Assembly (NCBI GenBank): GCA_018882975.1
Contig: VEQZ01000005.1
Location: 1 to 45,975 of the forward strand
DNA length: 45,975 nt
Source: Rhodocyclaceae bacterium
GTDB lineage: Bacteria > Pseudomonadota > Gammaproteobacteria > Burkholderiales > UBA3065
Direction of reading: 5' to 3'
The notes beneath the pieces are model-generated. The model worked only from the letters and a program-made list of their open reading frames with translations, had not been told where the DNA came from and searched no databases. Positions 20,111 to 27,859 of the stretch are shown piece after piece (the stretch's first letter is position 1; every line of letters starts with the position of its first letter). The translations under genes were made by a program, and so were the position numbers.

Positions 20111-21724
20111 ATGTCGACCGGATCCGCAGCGGCACACGACCACGCGCACCACGACCATGATGCCCATCACGGTCCCTCCGGGCTGGCGCGTTGGCTGTTC
20201 ACCACCAACCACAAGGACATCGGGACCATGTACCTGATGTTCTCGATGATCATGTTCCTGATCGGCGGCTCGCTGATCCTGAGCGTGCGCGCCGAGTTGT
20301 TCCAGCCCGGCATCCAGATCATCCAGCCCGAGCTGTTCAACCAGCTCATCGGCCTGCACGCGCTGGTGATGATCTTCGCCGCGCTGATGCCAGCCGCCAC
20401 CGGCTTTGCCAACTGGATGCTGCCACTGCAGATCGGCGCCCCCGACATGGCCCTGCCGCGGCTTAACAACTGGGGCTTCTGGCTGCTGCCGCCGGCCGGC
20501 ACCATCCTGCTCATGCCACTGGTGCTGTACTTTTTCGGCATCGGTACCGGCGGCGCGGATGCCGGCTGGACGCTCTATCCGCCGCTGTCGACGCAGAGCG
20601 GCTGGGGCATCGACTTCGCCATCCTGGCGCTGCACCTGATGGGTATCTCGTCGGTGATGGGCTCGATCAATGTGGTGGTGACCATCCTCAACATGCGTGC
20701 TCCCGGCATGACCATGATGAAACTGCCGATGTTCGCCTGGGGCTGGCTGATGACCGCCTTCCTGCTCATCGCCACCATCCCGGTGCTGGCCGGCGCCATC
20801 ACCATGCTGCTGACCGACCGTCACTTTGGCACGCATTTCTTCAGCGCCGCGGGCGGTGGTGACCCGATCCTGTTCCAGCACCTGTTCTGGTTCTTCGGCC
20901 ACCCCGAGGTCTATATTTTGCTGCTGCCGATCTGGGGCTTCATCCCGCACATCCTCGAAACCTTCGCGCGCAAGCCCATGTATGGCTACAAGGCGCAGGT
21001 GTGGTCGCTGGTGTGTATCGCCGCGCTGTCGGTGATCGTCTGGGCGCACCACTTCTTCACCGCCGGCATGCCGGTGCAGGCGCTGCTGTACTTCATGTAC
21101 AGCACCATGTCGATCTCGCTGCCCTTGGCGGTGCTGTTCTTCTGCTGGATCGCCACCATCTGGCGCGGCTCGATGACCTTCGAGACGCCGATGCTGTTTG
21201 CCCTCGGCTTCATCATCCTGTTCGGCATTGGCGGCCTGACCGGCCTGGTGCTGGCTGACGTGGCGGCGGACGCGCAGTACCACCACAGCTACTTCGTGGT
21301 GGCGCACTTCCACTACACCCTGTTCGCCGGCGGCATCATGGGCGTGATGGCGGGCGTCTACTACTGGCTGCCGAAGATGACCGGCCACATGTACAACGAG
21401 AAGCTCGGCAAGGCGCACTTCTGGCTCACCGCGATCTCGTTCAACCTGACCTTCATGCCGCAGTTCTTCGTCGGTCTGGCTGGCATGCCGCGCCGCATCC
21501 CGGACTACGCGCTGCAGTTCACCGAGTTCAACATGATTTCGACCATCGGCGCGTTCGCCCTCGGTCTGTCGCAACTGATCTTCGTCTACAACGTCGTGAC
21601 CACCTGGCGCGGCAAGGGCGAGAAGGCCAGCGACGGCGTTTGGGAAGGCACCAAGGGTCTGGAATGGCAGCTTTCCAGCCCGCCGCCGCACCACAGCTGG
21701 GATCCCCAGCCGGTGATCAAGTAA
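20111..21724 (+). CDS. coxA: Cytochrome c oxidase subunit I (aa3/caa3, K-pathway residues replaced)
   Basis: This is the catalytic, proton-pumping heme-copper subunit (537 residues, 12 helices; His-rich cytoplasmic N-terminus). Low-spin heme a ligands are H83 and H401, heme a3 H399, and CuB H264, H313 and H314, with the cross-linked Tyr268. D-pathway residues are intact: D112 in IGAPDMALPR, N101, N119/N120, and E266 in HPEVY. By contrast, the K-pathway is not: positions equivalent to R. sphaeroides S299, T359 and K362 are P279, L339 and L342 (SLPLAVLFFCW instead of the usual VPTGxKxFxW). The offset of 20 to that numbering is constant across the conserved ligands of this region, so the alignment is ungapped. 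AAGGAG precedes the ATG. Frame is intact throughout. Confidence 0.97.
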   Translation: MSTGSAAAHDHAHHDHDAHHGPSGLARWLFTTNHKDIGTMYLMFSMIMFLIGGSLILSVRAELFQPGIQIIQPELFNQLIGLHALVMIFAALMPAATGFANWMLPLQIGAPDMALPRLNNWGFWLLPPAGTILLMPLVLYFFGIGTGGADAGWTLYPPLSTQSGWGIDFAILALHLMGISSVMGSINVVVTILNMRAPGMTMMKLPMFAWGWLMTAFLLIATIPVLAGAITMLLTDRHFGTHFFSAAGGGDPILFQHLFWFFGHPEVYILLLPIWGFIPHILETFARKPMYGYKAQVWSLVCIAALSVIVWAHHFFTAGMPVQALLYFMYSTMSISLPLAVLFFCWIATIWRGSMTFETPMLFALGFIILFGIGGLTGLVLADVAADAQYHHSYFVVAHFHYTLFAGGIMGVMAGVYYWLPKMTGHMYNEKLGKAHFWLTAISFNLTFMPQFFVGLAGMPRRIPDYALQFTEFNMISTIGAFALGLSQLIFVYNVVTTWRGKGEKASDGVWEGTKGLEWQLSSPPPHHSWDPQPVIK

Positions 21725-21734
21725 GGGGCCGCGC

Positions 21735-21848
21735 GTGGACACGCACCTGCAAGACCCCGCGCGCAGCCGGCGCATCGCCATCGTCCTCGCGGTGGTGGCG
21801 GTGGCCTTCTACATCGGCACTTTCCTCTTCTGGGCGCCGCAGCCGTGA
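21735..21848 (+). CDS. Small membrane protein between coxA and ctaG (cytochrome oxidase small assembly protein-like)
   Basis: A 37-codon GTG-initiated frame encodes a basic N-terminus (DPARSRRIA) followed by one hydrophobic helix (IVLAVVAVAFYIGTFLFW). It starts 10 bp after the coxA stop, and its own stop overlaps the GTG of ctaG (GTGA). Many betaproteobacterial cox loci have such a tiny gene here, annotated as a small assembly protein. Its function is not established. The single membrane helix and tight coupling to ctaG favour a real gene. AAGGGG precedes the start. Confidence 0.7.
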   Translation: MDTHLQDPARSRRIAIVLAVVAVAFYIGTFLFWAPQP

Positions 21849-22402
21849 GTGACGCCGCCGTCCGCAGCCAGGCCAATCGCAGGCTCGCCCTGCGCTTGCT
21901 GGGTGGCGTGGCGGCAGCCTTTGCATTCGGCTTTCTGCTGGTGCCCCTGTATGACGTGATCTGCGATGTCACCGGCCTCAATGGCAAGACCCGCGGCACC
22001 GCCGTGGCGATGGCCGAGACGCAGGTCGACACCAGTCGCACGGTGCAGGTCGAGTTCATCAGCGCCACCATGCCGGGCATGCCCTGGGAGTTCAGCGCCG
22101 GCCAGCCGCGTGTCAGCGTGCACCCCGGCGAGATCACCACGGTGCACTTCCGCGTGCGCAACATGACCGCCTCGACCATCACCGGGCAGGCCGTCCCGAG
22201 CGTCAGCCCGGGCAAGGCCGCGTCCCACCTGCAAAAGCTCGACTGTTTCTGTTTCAAGCAGCAGACGCTGGCGCCCGGAGAAGTCCGTGACATGCCGGTG
22301 TCTTTCATCGTTGACCGTCGTCTGCCCGACGATGTCAGCGCCCTGACCCTGTCGTACTCGTTTTTTGCCGTGGACGCCGCCGCCGGCGGCAGCCGCAGCT
22401 GA
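21845..22402 (+). CDS. ctaG: Cytochrome c oxidase assembly protein CtaG (Cox11)
   Basis: Cox11/CtaG delivers copper to the CuB site of subunit I. The 185-residue product has a single N-terminal membrane anchor (~16-35), the conserved C40 after the helix (VPLYDVICDVTGLNG) and the copper-binding CFCF motif (C134/C136 in KLDCFCFKQQ). It ends with a periplasmic immunoglobulin-like fold. It is GTG-initiated, overlapping the stop of the preceding small gene. A gap of 83 bp separates it from coxC. Confidence 0.96.
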   Translation: MSDAAVRSQANRRLALRLLGGVAAAFAFGFLLVPLYDVICDVTGLNGKTRGTAVAMAETQVDTSRTVQVEFISATMPGMPWEFSAGQPRVSVHPGEITTVHFRVRNMTASTITGQAVPSVSPGKAASHLQKLDCFCFKQQTLAPGEVRDMPVSFIVDRRLPDDVSALTLSYSFFAVDAAAGGSRS

Positions 22403-22414
22403 ACGGAGCCGGCG

Positions 22415-22474
22415 ATGCGCCACAGTTCTTTCCGCACCGCCCACGCCCCGCAGTTCCAACCGCTCGCAGCATAA
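22415..22474 (+). CDS. Possible mini-ORF between ctaG and coxC (doubtful)
   Basis: A 19-residue frame (MRHSSFRTAHAPQFQPLAA) fills most of the 83-bp gap, starts 12 bases after the ctaG stop with GGAG nearby, and ends 11 bases before the coxC ATG. Related cox loci often encode a small DUF2970 membrane protein at this place. This frame has no membrane helix and does not resemble it. It may be chance or a leader whose translation feeds coxC. Confidence 0.15.
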   Translation: MRHSSFRTAHAPQFQPLAA

Positions 22475-22485
22475 AGGGGAGACCA

Positions 22486-23346
22486 ATGAGCGACTCACAC
22501 GCGCACAGCGCCGGCAGCTATTACGTTCCGTCGCACAGCCACTATCCGTTCACCCTGGCGCTCGGTCTGTTCGCCCTCGCGCTCGGCTTCATCTTCAACA
22601 TGAACGGCAAGGTCCCGGGCTGGGCCATGCTCCCCGGCACTGCGGTGATCCTCTACGTGGTCTGCGGCTGGTTCGGCGATGTCATCCGCGAGAACCGCTC
22701 CGGCACCTTCAAGGGCTGGGAAGACCGCGCCTTCCGGCTCGGCATGCTCTACTTCATCGGCTCCGAGGTGATGTTCTTCGCCGCGTTCTTCGGTGCGCTG
22801 TTCTACGTGCGCAACCTGGCGGTACCCGACCTGCTGAGTTTCGACTTGCTCTACCCGACCTTCGAGGGAAGTTGGCCGCTCGCCGGCAAGGGGCCGAGCA
22901 CCGACATCCCGGCCTTCACGCCGATGGGCGCTTGGGGTCTGCCGGCGCTTAATACCGCGCTTCTGCTCACCTCGGGTGTGACGGTGACCATCGCCCACTG
23001 GGCGCTGCTGCGCGACAACCGCACCTGGCTCATCCTCGGACTGGCGGCCACCGTGCTGCTCGGCGCAGCGTTCATGGTCTGCCAAGGCATCGAGTACCAC
23101 CACGCCTACACCGAACTGGGCCTGACGCTCGGCAGCGGCGTCTACGGCGCCTCGTTCTTCATGCTCACCGGCTTCCACGGCCTGCATGTAACCATCGGAG
23201 CGATCATCCTGGCGGTGGTGCTCGGCCGCGCGCTGCGCGGGCACTTCAGCAGCAAGGACCACTTCGCCTTCGAGGCCGCCGCTTGGTACTGGCACTTCGT
23301 CGACGTCGTCTGGCTGGGCTTGTTCGTGTTCGTCTATTGGCTGTGA
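22486..23346 (+). CDS. coxC: Cytochrome c oxidase subunit III
   Basis: Subunit III stabilises subunit I and supports proton uptake into the D pathway. The 286-residue product shows the seven-helix pattern, with the conserved signatures RLGMLYFIGSEVMFFAAFF, QGIEYHHA, GFHGLHVTIG and the C-terminal AAAWYWHFVDVVWLGLFVFVYW (cited as a match). The Glu of FIGSEVMFF corresponds to the family's buried carboxylate near the proposed O2 channel. GGGGAGA precedes the ATG. Confidence 0.97.
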   Translation: MSDSHAHSAGSYYVPSHSHYPFTLALGLFALALGFIFNMNGKVPGWAMLPGTAVILYVVCGWFGDVIRENRSGTFKGWEDRAFRLGMLYFIGSEVMFFAAFFGALFYVRNLAVPDLLSFDLLYPTFEGSWPLAGKGPSTDIPAFTPMGAWGLPALNTALLLTSGVTVTIAHWALLRDNRTWLILGLAATVLLGAAFMVCQGIEYHHAYTELGLTLGSGVYGASFFMLTGFHGLHVTIGAIILAVVLGRALRGHFSSKDHFAFEAAAWYWHFVDVVWLGLFVFVYWL

Positions 23347-23434
23347 TGATTGCTACGCCGGCCCGCACTGCGGGCGCGGACTTTTGCAGTGACAAGGGCG
23401 GCGCCGGCGGGCGCCGTCTTGCGCGTGGGGCGAC

Positions 23435-23635
23435 CTACATCGGCACGCGCGACTGCAGCAGACCCGATTGGAAGCCGACGATCAGCAGGACGAAGAGCAG
23501 CACGGAGAGCCCGATGCGCAGGGTGAGCGCGCGCACGGTCCTCTCTCCGCCGTTGCGGTCGCGGAACAGGAACAGCGCGGCGGACAACAGGCTGCCGATG
23601 ATCGCGGCCAGCATGAGCAGGATGATCACTTTCAC
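23435..23635 (-). CDS. Twin-transmembrane protein (DUF2909 family)
   Basis: A 66-residue protein with two hydrophobic helices (VIILLMLAAIIGSLLSAALF and LRIGLSVLLFVLLIVGF) joined by a short charged loop (RDRNGGERTVRALT). DUF2909 proteins of this kind are commonly embedded on the opposite strand within betaproteobacterial cox loci, between coxC and SURF1, as here. Start is GTG at 23635, with GAGG eight bases upstream. Function unknown. Orientation opposite to the surrounding operon suggests independent expression from the 63-bp divergent gap. Confidence 0.75.
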   Translation of the reverse strand: MKVIILLMLAAIIGSLLSAALFLFRDRNGGERTVRALTLRIGLSVLLFVLLIVGFQSGLLQSRVPM

Positions 23636-23698
23636 GGGTCCGTCCTCGAGGGTGGCGGCCGGGCGGCCGCGTCCGGAGCATTATCGGGTTGCCGCACC

Positions 23699-24553
23699 GT
23701 GACCGCAAACCTCGCGTTGCGCGCGCGCCCCCGCCTGTTCCGGCCGTCGATGCTGTCCACCTGCCTGATGGTGGCGCTGGTGCCGCTGTTCATCAGCCTT
23801 GGCGACTGGCAGTACGGCAAGGCGCAGGACAAGATCGCGCGGCAGGCGGCGCTGGAGCGACGCCTCGCCGGCCCGGTGCTGGACCTGGCAGACCTCGGCC
23901 CCGCACGAACCGGCCTTCGCCAACCGGCTGCCGGCGAATCCGCTCCGGGCGGACGCGACGCCGCTCTCCCCGACATCGAATACCGTCCGGTGCGCCTGCA
24001 TGGCAGGTGGGAGGCGGCAGAGGGCTTCCTGCTCGACAATCAAGTGTTCGATGGCCAGGCCGGCTACGCCGCCATCGCACCCCTCCGCCTCAACGGCGGC
24101 GGTGTGGTGCTGGTCAACCGCGGCTGGGTGGCGGCGCCCGCCGACCACCGCGAGGTGCCGGCGGTGGCGCCGCTGGCGAGCGCGACGTTGCCGTCCGCGG
24201 AGCGGTCGGGCGCCGGGCCAGCCGCCACCGCAGCGACGGTCAGCGTCAAGGGCCTTGCCGTGGCGCTGCCGCGCCCCGGCCTGCAACTGGCCGGGGCCAG
24301 CAACGCCGGTGCGGTGCACGCCTTTATCGATGCGTCGGCGCTCGCCGCGCGATTCGGTGCGCCGGTGGCAGGCTGGATGCTTATCCTCGACCCCGACGCG
24401 CCGGATGCGCTGCGCGTGCAGTGGCCGCAGCCGGCCGAACGGGTGCACACCAACCTGGGCTACGCCTGGCAATGGTTCGGCTTCGCCGTCGCCGCCATCG
24501 GCATCTGGCTGTGGCAGGGCTGGCGCCGCGCCCGCGAAGGGGGTGCGACATGA
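23699..24553 (+). CDS. SURF1 family oxidase assembly protein
   Basis: SURF1 proteins (Shy1 in yeast) help insert heme a into subunit I. The 284-residue product has two flanking membrane helices (~19-34 and ~255-273) and the family motifs LGDWQYGKAQDK after the first helix, FLLDNQVFDGQAGY with VLVNRGWV in the middle, and HTNLGYAWQWFGFA before the last helix. It starts at GTG 23699; an in-frame ATG within the first helix is too late. Its stop overlaps the next start (ATGA). Confidence 0.9.
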   Translation: MTANLALRARPRLFRPSMLSTCLMVALVPLFISLGDWQYGKAQDKIARQAALERRLAGPVLDLADLGPARTGLRQPAAGESAPGGRDAALPDIEYRPVRLHGRWEAAEGFLLDNQVFDGQAGYAAIAPLRLNGGGVVLVNRGWVAAPADHREVPAVAPLASATLPSAERSGAGPAATAATVSVKGLAVALPRPGLQLAGASNAGAVHAFIDASALAARFGAPVAGWMLILDPDAPDALRVQWPQPAERVHTNLGYAWQWFGFAVAAIGIWLWQGWRRAREGGAT

Positions 24554-25107
24554 CCCGCCAGCGTCTCATCCTGCTCGGGCTGTTCGCCGCCTTTGCCGCG
24601 CCCTTCCTTGTCGGCTTCGGCCTGTTCGCCGGCGGCTGGCGTCCGGATACGGTGCATCCGCACGGGGTGTTGGTGCAACCGGCGCCGGTGCTGCGCGCGC
24701 CGCAGTGGTCGGCGCTGCTCGGCAGCGACCCGGTGCCCGGCCAGTGGACCCTCGCCATGCTGGCGCCGGCCGAATGTGACGCGGCTTGCCGCAAGACCCT
24801 CTGGCTCATGCAGCAGATCGAATCGACCCAGGCGCGCGAAGCCAGCCGGGTGCAGCGCGCCGTGCTGGTGGCCGACGCGCCTTCGGCTTCGCTGCGCGAG
24901 GCGGTCGAGCAGATCGGCCAGACCGTGATCTGGCAAGGGCCGCTCGCTGACTTGCGCGCTGCGCTGCCAAGCGCCGGCGAGGGTGCCGTGCGCCTTGCCA
25001 TCATCGACCCGCAAGGCAGCCTGATGATGGTCTACCCGGATGCTTTCGACCCCAGCGGGGTTCGCCGCGACCTTGAGCGGCTTCTCAAATTCTCGTGGAT
25101 CGGCTGA
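24550..25107 (+). CDS. SCO/thioredoxin-like membrane-anchored protein of the cox locus
   Basis: This 185-residue protein has an N-terminal membrane anchor (~residues 5-28) and a soluble domain. Its WTLAMLAPAECDAACRKTLWLMQQ region carries a CxxxC pair (C76/C80) at the place where SCO proteins bind copper. A later strand segment, VRLAIIDPQGSLMMVY, fits a thioredoxin fold. I see no histidine equivalent to the SCO copper ligand. A full SCO gene lies 2 kb downstream, so this is a second, divergent member. It overlaps SURF1 (ATGA) and is 18 bp from cyoE/ctaB. A redox or copper-relay role in oxidase assembly is inferred; no function is established. Confidence 0.75.
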   Translation: MTRQRLILLGLFAAFAAPFLVGFGLFAGGWRPDTVHPHGVLVQPAPVLRAPQWSALLGSDPVPGQWTLAMLAPAECDAACRKTLWLMQQIESTQAREASRVQRAVLVADAPSASLREAVEQIGQTVIWQGPLADLRAALPSAGEGAVRLAIIDPQGSLMMVYPDAFDPSGVRRDLERLLKFSWIG

Positions 25108-25125
25108 GCCGAGATCGGAGTCGTC

Positions 25126-26025
25126 ATGACCAGCCTCACCCAGAGCCTCAACCTGCAGTTCGCCGCCGTCAGCGTCCGCAACTTCTACATCCTCTGCAAG
25201 CCAAGGGTGACCGGGCTCATCGTCTTCACCGCGGTGATCGGCATGCTGCTCGCCATGACACCGGAGACCTCGTGGGTCACGCTGCTGGCGGCCACGGTGG
25301 GCATCGGTTTGGCGTCGGGGGCTGCGGCCGCCTTCAACTGTATGGTCGAGCAACAGATCGACGCGCGCATGCAGCGCACCCGCCACCGCCCGACCGCTCG
25401 CGGCGACGTCACCACGCCGGCGACCCTGCTGTTCGCGATGCTCACTGGTGTCACCGGCTTGGCCGTTCTGCACACCTGGGTCAACGATCTGACCATGTGG
25501 CTGACCTTGGCCACCTTCGTGGGCTATGCGGTCGTCTACACCATCTTCCTCAAACCGGCCACGCCGCAGAACATCGTCATCGGTGGCGCGTCGGGCGCCA
25601 TGCCGCCGGTGCTCGGCTGGGCGGCGGTGACCGGCACCGTGACGCCCGAGGCGCTGGTGCTGTTCCTCATCATCTTTCTTTGGACGCCGCCGCACTTCTG
25701 GGCGCTGGCGCTCTACCGCCGCGACGACTACGCTAAGGTCGACATGCCGATGCTGCCGGTGACGCATGGCGAGAAGGTGACGCTGGTGCACATCGTCGGC
25801 TACACCGTGATGCTGGCGCTGGCTGCCTTCATGCCGGTGACCATGGGCATGGCCGGCTGGGTCTATCTGGCCGCCGCGGTGGTGCTCAACGGCCTGTTCC
25901 TCGGCTATGCCATCCGCCTCTACCAGCACTACACCGATGCGTTGTCGCGCGAGATGTTCCGCTACTCCATTGTTTACCTCGCGGCGACCTTTGCCGCGCT
26001 GCTGGTGGACCGCGCGCTTGCCTGA
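25126..26025 (+). CDS. ctaB: Protoheme IX farnesyltransferase (heme O synthase)
   Basis: CtaB/CyoE attaches a farnesyl chain to heme b, making heme O, the precursor of heme A. The 299-residue product is a polytopic UbiA-family prenyltransferase. It shows the first polyprenyl-binding motif [15 protein letters not shown] (71-85) with Asp79, the second [16 protein letters not shown] (~200), and the typical KPRVTGL start of the first helix. GGAG precedes the ATG. It is followed by ctaA, the next enzyme in the pathway. Confidence 0.96.
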   Translation: MTSLTQSLNLQFAAVSVRNFYILCKPRVTGLIVFTAVIGMLLAMTPETSWVTLLAATVGIGLASGAAAAFNCMVEQQIDARMQRTRHRPTARGDVTTPATLLFAMLTGVTGLAVLHTWVNDLTMWLTLATFVGYAVVYTIFLKPATPQNIVIGGASGAMPPVLGWAAVTGTVTPEALVLFLIIFLWTPPHFWALALYRRDDYAKVDMPMLPVTHGEKVTLVHIVGYTVMLALAAFMPVTMGMAGWVYLAAAVVLNGLFLGYAIRLYQHYTDALSREMFRYSIVYLAATFAALLVDRALA

Positions 26026-26085
26026 CCGGGATGCGGTGCGTGCCCGCAGCATACGGTGCCATGCGTCGCACGCGATTGCGGTTTA

Positions 26086-26097
26086 GACTCGCGAGTC
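26086..26097. repeat. 12-bp perfect palindrome upstream of ctaA
   Basis: GACTCGCGAGTC is a perfect 12-bp palindrome within TTTAGACTCGCGAGTCGTC, 23 bp before the ctaA ATG and in the 94-bp gap after ctaB. It could be an operator or part of a local promoter (TAGACT overlaps its left arm as a -10). No matching second copy was noticed. Confidence 0.3.
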
Positions 26098-26119
26098 GTC
26101 ACCCGCCATTGCCTGGCCC

Positions 26120-27106
26120 ATGTTCAGCCTGACCAGTCGCGCCGCAGCCCTGCTCGCCTTGTGCGTGGTGGTGCTCGGCGCTTACGTTCGCATTCACGAC
26201 GCCGGCCTCGGCTGCCCCGACTGGCCGGGTTGTTACGGGCAACTGGTGGGCGTGCCGGAAGCCTCCCACGAGATCGCTGCCGCCGAAGCCGCCTACCCCG
26301 GCAGTCCGGTCGAGACCGGCAAGGCGTGGAAGGAGATGGCGCACCGCTACCTCGCCGGTGCGCTGGGACTTGTCATTCTCGGCTTGGCTGTGGTCGCCTT
26401 GCTGCAACAACGCCCCGCGCGTCGCCTGCTGGCGACGACCTGCGTGGTGGTGCTGGCCCAGGCGACCCTCGGCATGCTCACCGTCACCGAGTTGCTGCGG
26501 CCAGGTATCGTCACGCTGCACCTGATCGGCGGCATGACCACGCTCGCCCTGCTCACCGCCGCCGCGGCGGTGTCGATGCCCGCAGGTGCCAACTGGCGTC
26601 TGAGTCAACGCCCCGAGTTGCGTCCCTTCGTGTTGGCGGCCCTCGTCTTGTTGACCGTGCAGATCGTGCTCGGCGGCTGGGTGAGCACCAACTACGCCGG
26701 GCTTGCCTGTACCGACCTGCCGACCTGCCACGGGGCATGGTGGCCGGCCATGGATGCAACGGGCTTCGACCTGACGCGCGAACTGCACATGGACGGCGAT
26801 GGCCAACCCATCGGTGGCACCGCGCTGGTGGCGATCCACTGGGCACACCGCCTCGGCGCGGTGGCTGCCACGCTGGGGGTGCTGCTGTTGGCGCAGCGCT
26901 TGCTTCGCGCCGGCTTGGGCGCATGGGCCGCCTGGCTCTGCTTCCTGCTGCTGGCGCAACTCTCGCTCGGCATCGCCAACGTCCTGCTGCACCTGCCGGT
27001 GGTGCTGGCCGCGGCGCACAACGCCGGCGCCGCGTTGCTGCTCATGACGCTGGTCTGGTTGCTGGCGGCCGGTCAGCCAGCGCGCGAGCGGAGGGTGTTT
27101 CTGTGA
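26120..27106 (+). CDS. ctaA: Heme A synthase (COX15/CtaA)
   Basis: CtaA oxidises the C8 methyl of heme O to a formyl group, giving heme A. The 328-residue product has eight predicted helices in two similar halves and the four conserved heme-ligand histidines: AHRYLAG, TLHLIGG, IHWAHRLG and AAHNAGA. The N-terminal IHDAGLGCPDWPGCYGQ and the CTDLPTCHG loop supply the cysteine pairs. It has no Shine-Dalgarno. Its stop overlaps the GTG of the SCO gene. Confidence 0.95.
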   Translation: MFSLTSRAAALLALCVVVLGAYVRIHDAGLGCPDWPGCYGQLVGVPEASHEIAAAEAAYPGSPVETGKAWKEMAHRYLAGALGLVILGLAVVALLQQRPARRLLATTCVVVLAQATLGMLTVTELLRPGIVTLHLIGGMTTLALLTAAAAVSMPAGANWRLSQRPELRPFVLAALVLLTVQIVLGGWVSTNYAGLACTDLPTCHGAWWPAMDATGFDLTRELHMDGDGQPIGGTALVAIHWAHRLGAVAATLGVLLLAQRLLRAGLGAWAAWLCFLLLAQLSLGIANVLLHLPVVLAAAHNAGAALLLMTLVWLLAAGQPARERRVFL

Positions 27107-27759
27107 GGGACAGAGCCTTGGCTGAGGCGCGGATTCGGGCCCCCGTAGTGACCAAGTGCAGCCGGTCGTTGCGCTCGCGCGGTTCCTCTCTGGCGCTCGC
27201 TGCGGCGATGACGGTGCTGCTCGCGGCGTGCGGCGAGCCGACCAGCCACGTCTTCAACTCGACCAACCTTACTGGCGCCACTTTCGCGCGCGACTTCCAG
27301 CTCACCGACCACACCGGCCAACCGCGCACGCTGGCCAGTTACCACAGCAAAGTGGTGATGGTCTTCTTCGGCTACACCTTCTGCCCGGAAGCCTGCCCGA
27401 CCACACTCGGCGAGACCGCGGCCACCCTCAAACTGCTCGGCAAGGATGCCGAGCGGGTGCAGGTGCTGATGGTCACAATCGATCCCGAGCGCGATTCGCA
27501 GGACCTGCTTGCGAAATACGTCCCGGGCTTCGGGCCGCAGTTTGCCGGTCTGCGTGGTGACCGCGCCGCCACCGATGCGTTGGTCAAAGAGTTCCGACTG
27601 GTCGCTGACCGAGTCGGCGATGGTCCGAACTACACGTTTGATCACACCACCGGCATTTATGTCTACGACCCGGCGGGGCGGCTGCGACTGTTTGCCGCTT
27701 CGTCCAAAGGGCCCGCGCTGCTGGCGGCCGACCTCAAGGGTCTGCTCAGCGGCGGCTGA
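27103..27759 (+). CDS. SCO1/SenC copper-chaperone lipoprotein
   Basis: SCO proteins load copper into the CuA site of subunit II. The 218-residue product has a lipoprotein signal with lipobox LAAC (C43), the copper site C94-x3-C98 (GYTFCPEACPTTLG) and the third ligand H181 (YTFDHTTGIYVYD), all in a thioredoxin fold. The GTG at 27103 has a strong GGAGGG seven bases upstream and overlaps the ctaA stop. A GTG at 27148 would give a shorter, more typical signal peptide but lacks a ribosome site. It ends the cox locus and is convergent with rpoH (100 bp). Confidence 0.95.
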   Translation: MRDRALAEARIRAPVVTKCSRSLRSRGSSLALAAAMTVLLAACGEPTSHVFNSTNLTGATFARDFQLTDHTGQPRTLASYHSKVVMVFFGYTFCPEACPTTLGETAATLKLLGKDAERVQVLMVTIDPERDSQDLLAKYVPGFGPQFAGLRGDRAATDALVKEFRLVADRVGDGPNYTFDHTTGIYVYDPAGRLRLFAASSKGPALLAADLKGLLSGG

Positions 27760-27859
27760 CCGCCGCCTTCGCATCGCGCGGACGGTTCAGGCGCTGAACG
27801 CGCCGCACCAAACGACGCCGCCGCGCGCCGACGTAACCAGTTGACCCCCAGTCCGCCGC

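Noticed and set aside
18750-20135. 461-codon open frame on the minus strand opposite coxB
   Set aside because: GC-rich antisense shadow of conserved CoxB; His/Asp/Leu-rich composition with no domain.
21118-21148. Frameshift or assembly error as the cause of the missing K-channel lysine in coxA
   Set aside because: The segment stays in frame, flanking residues (TM before, WIATIWRGS after) are conserved without gap, and no single or paired indel restores PTGxK.
20051-21781. 576-codon open frame opposite coxA
   Set aside because: Shadow of CoxA; highly charged low-complexity translation with no recognisable motif.
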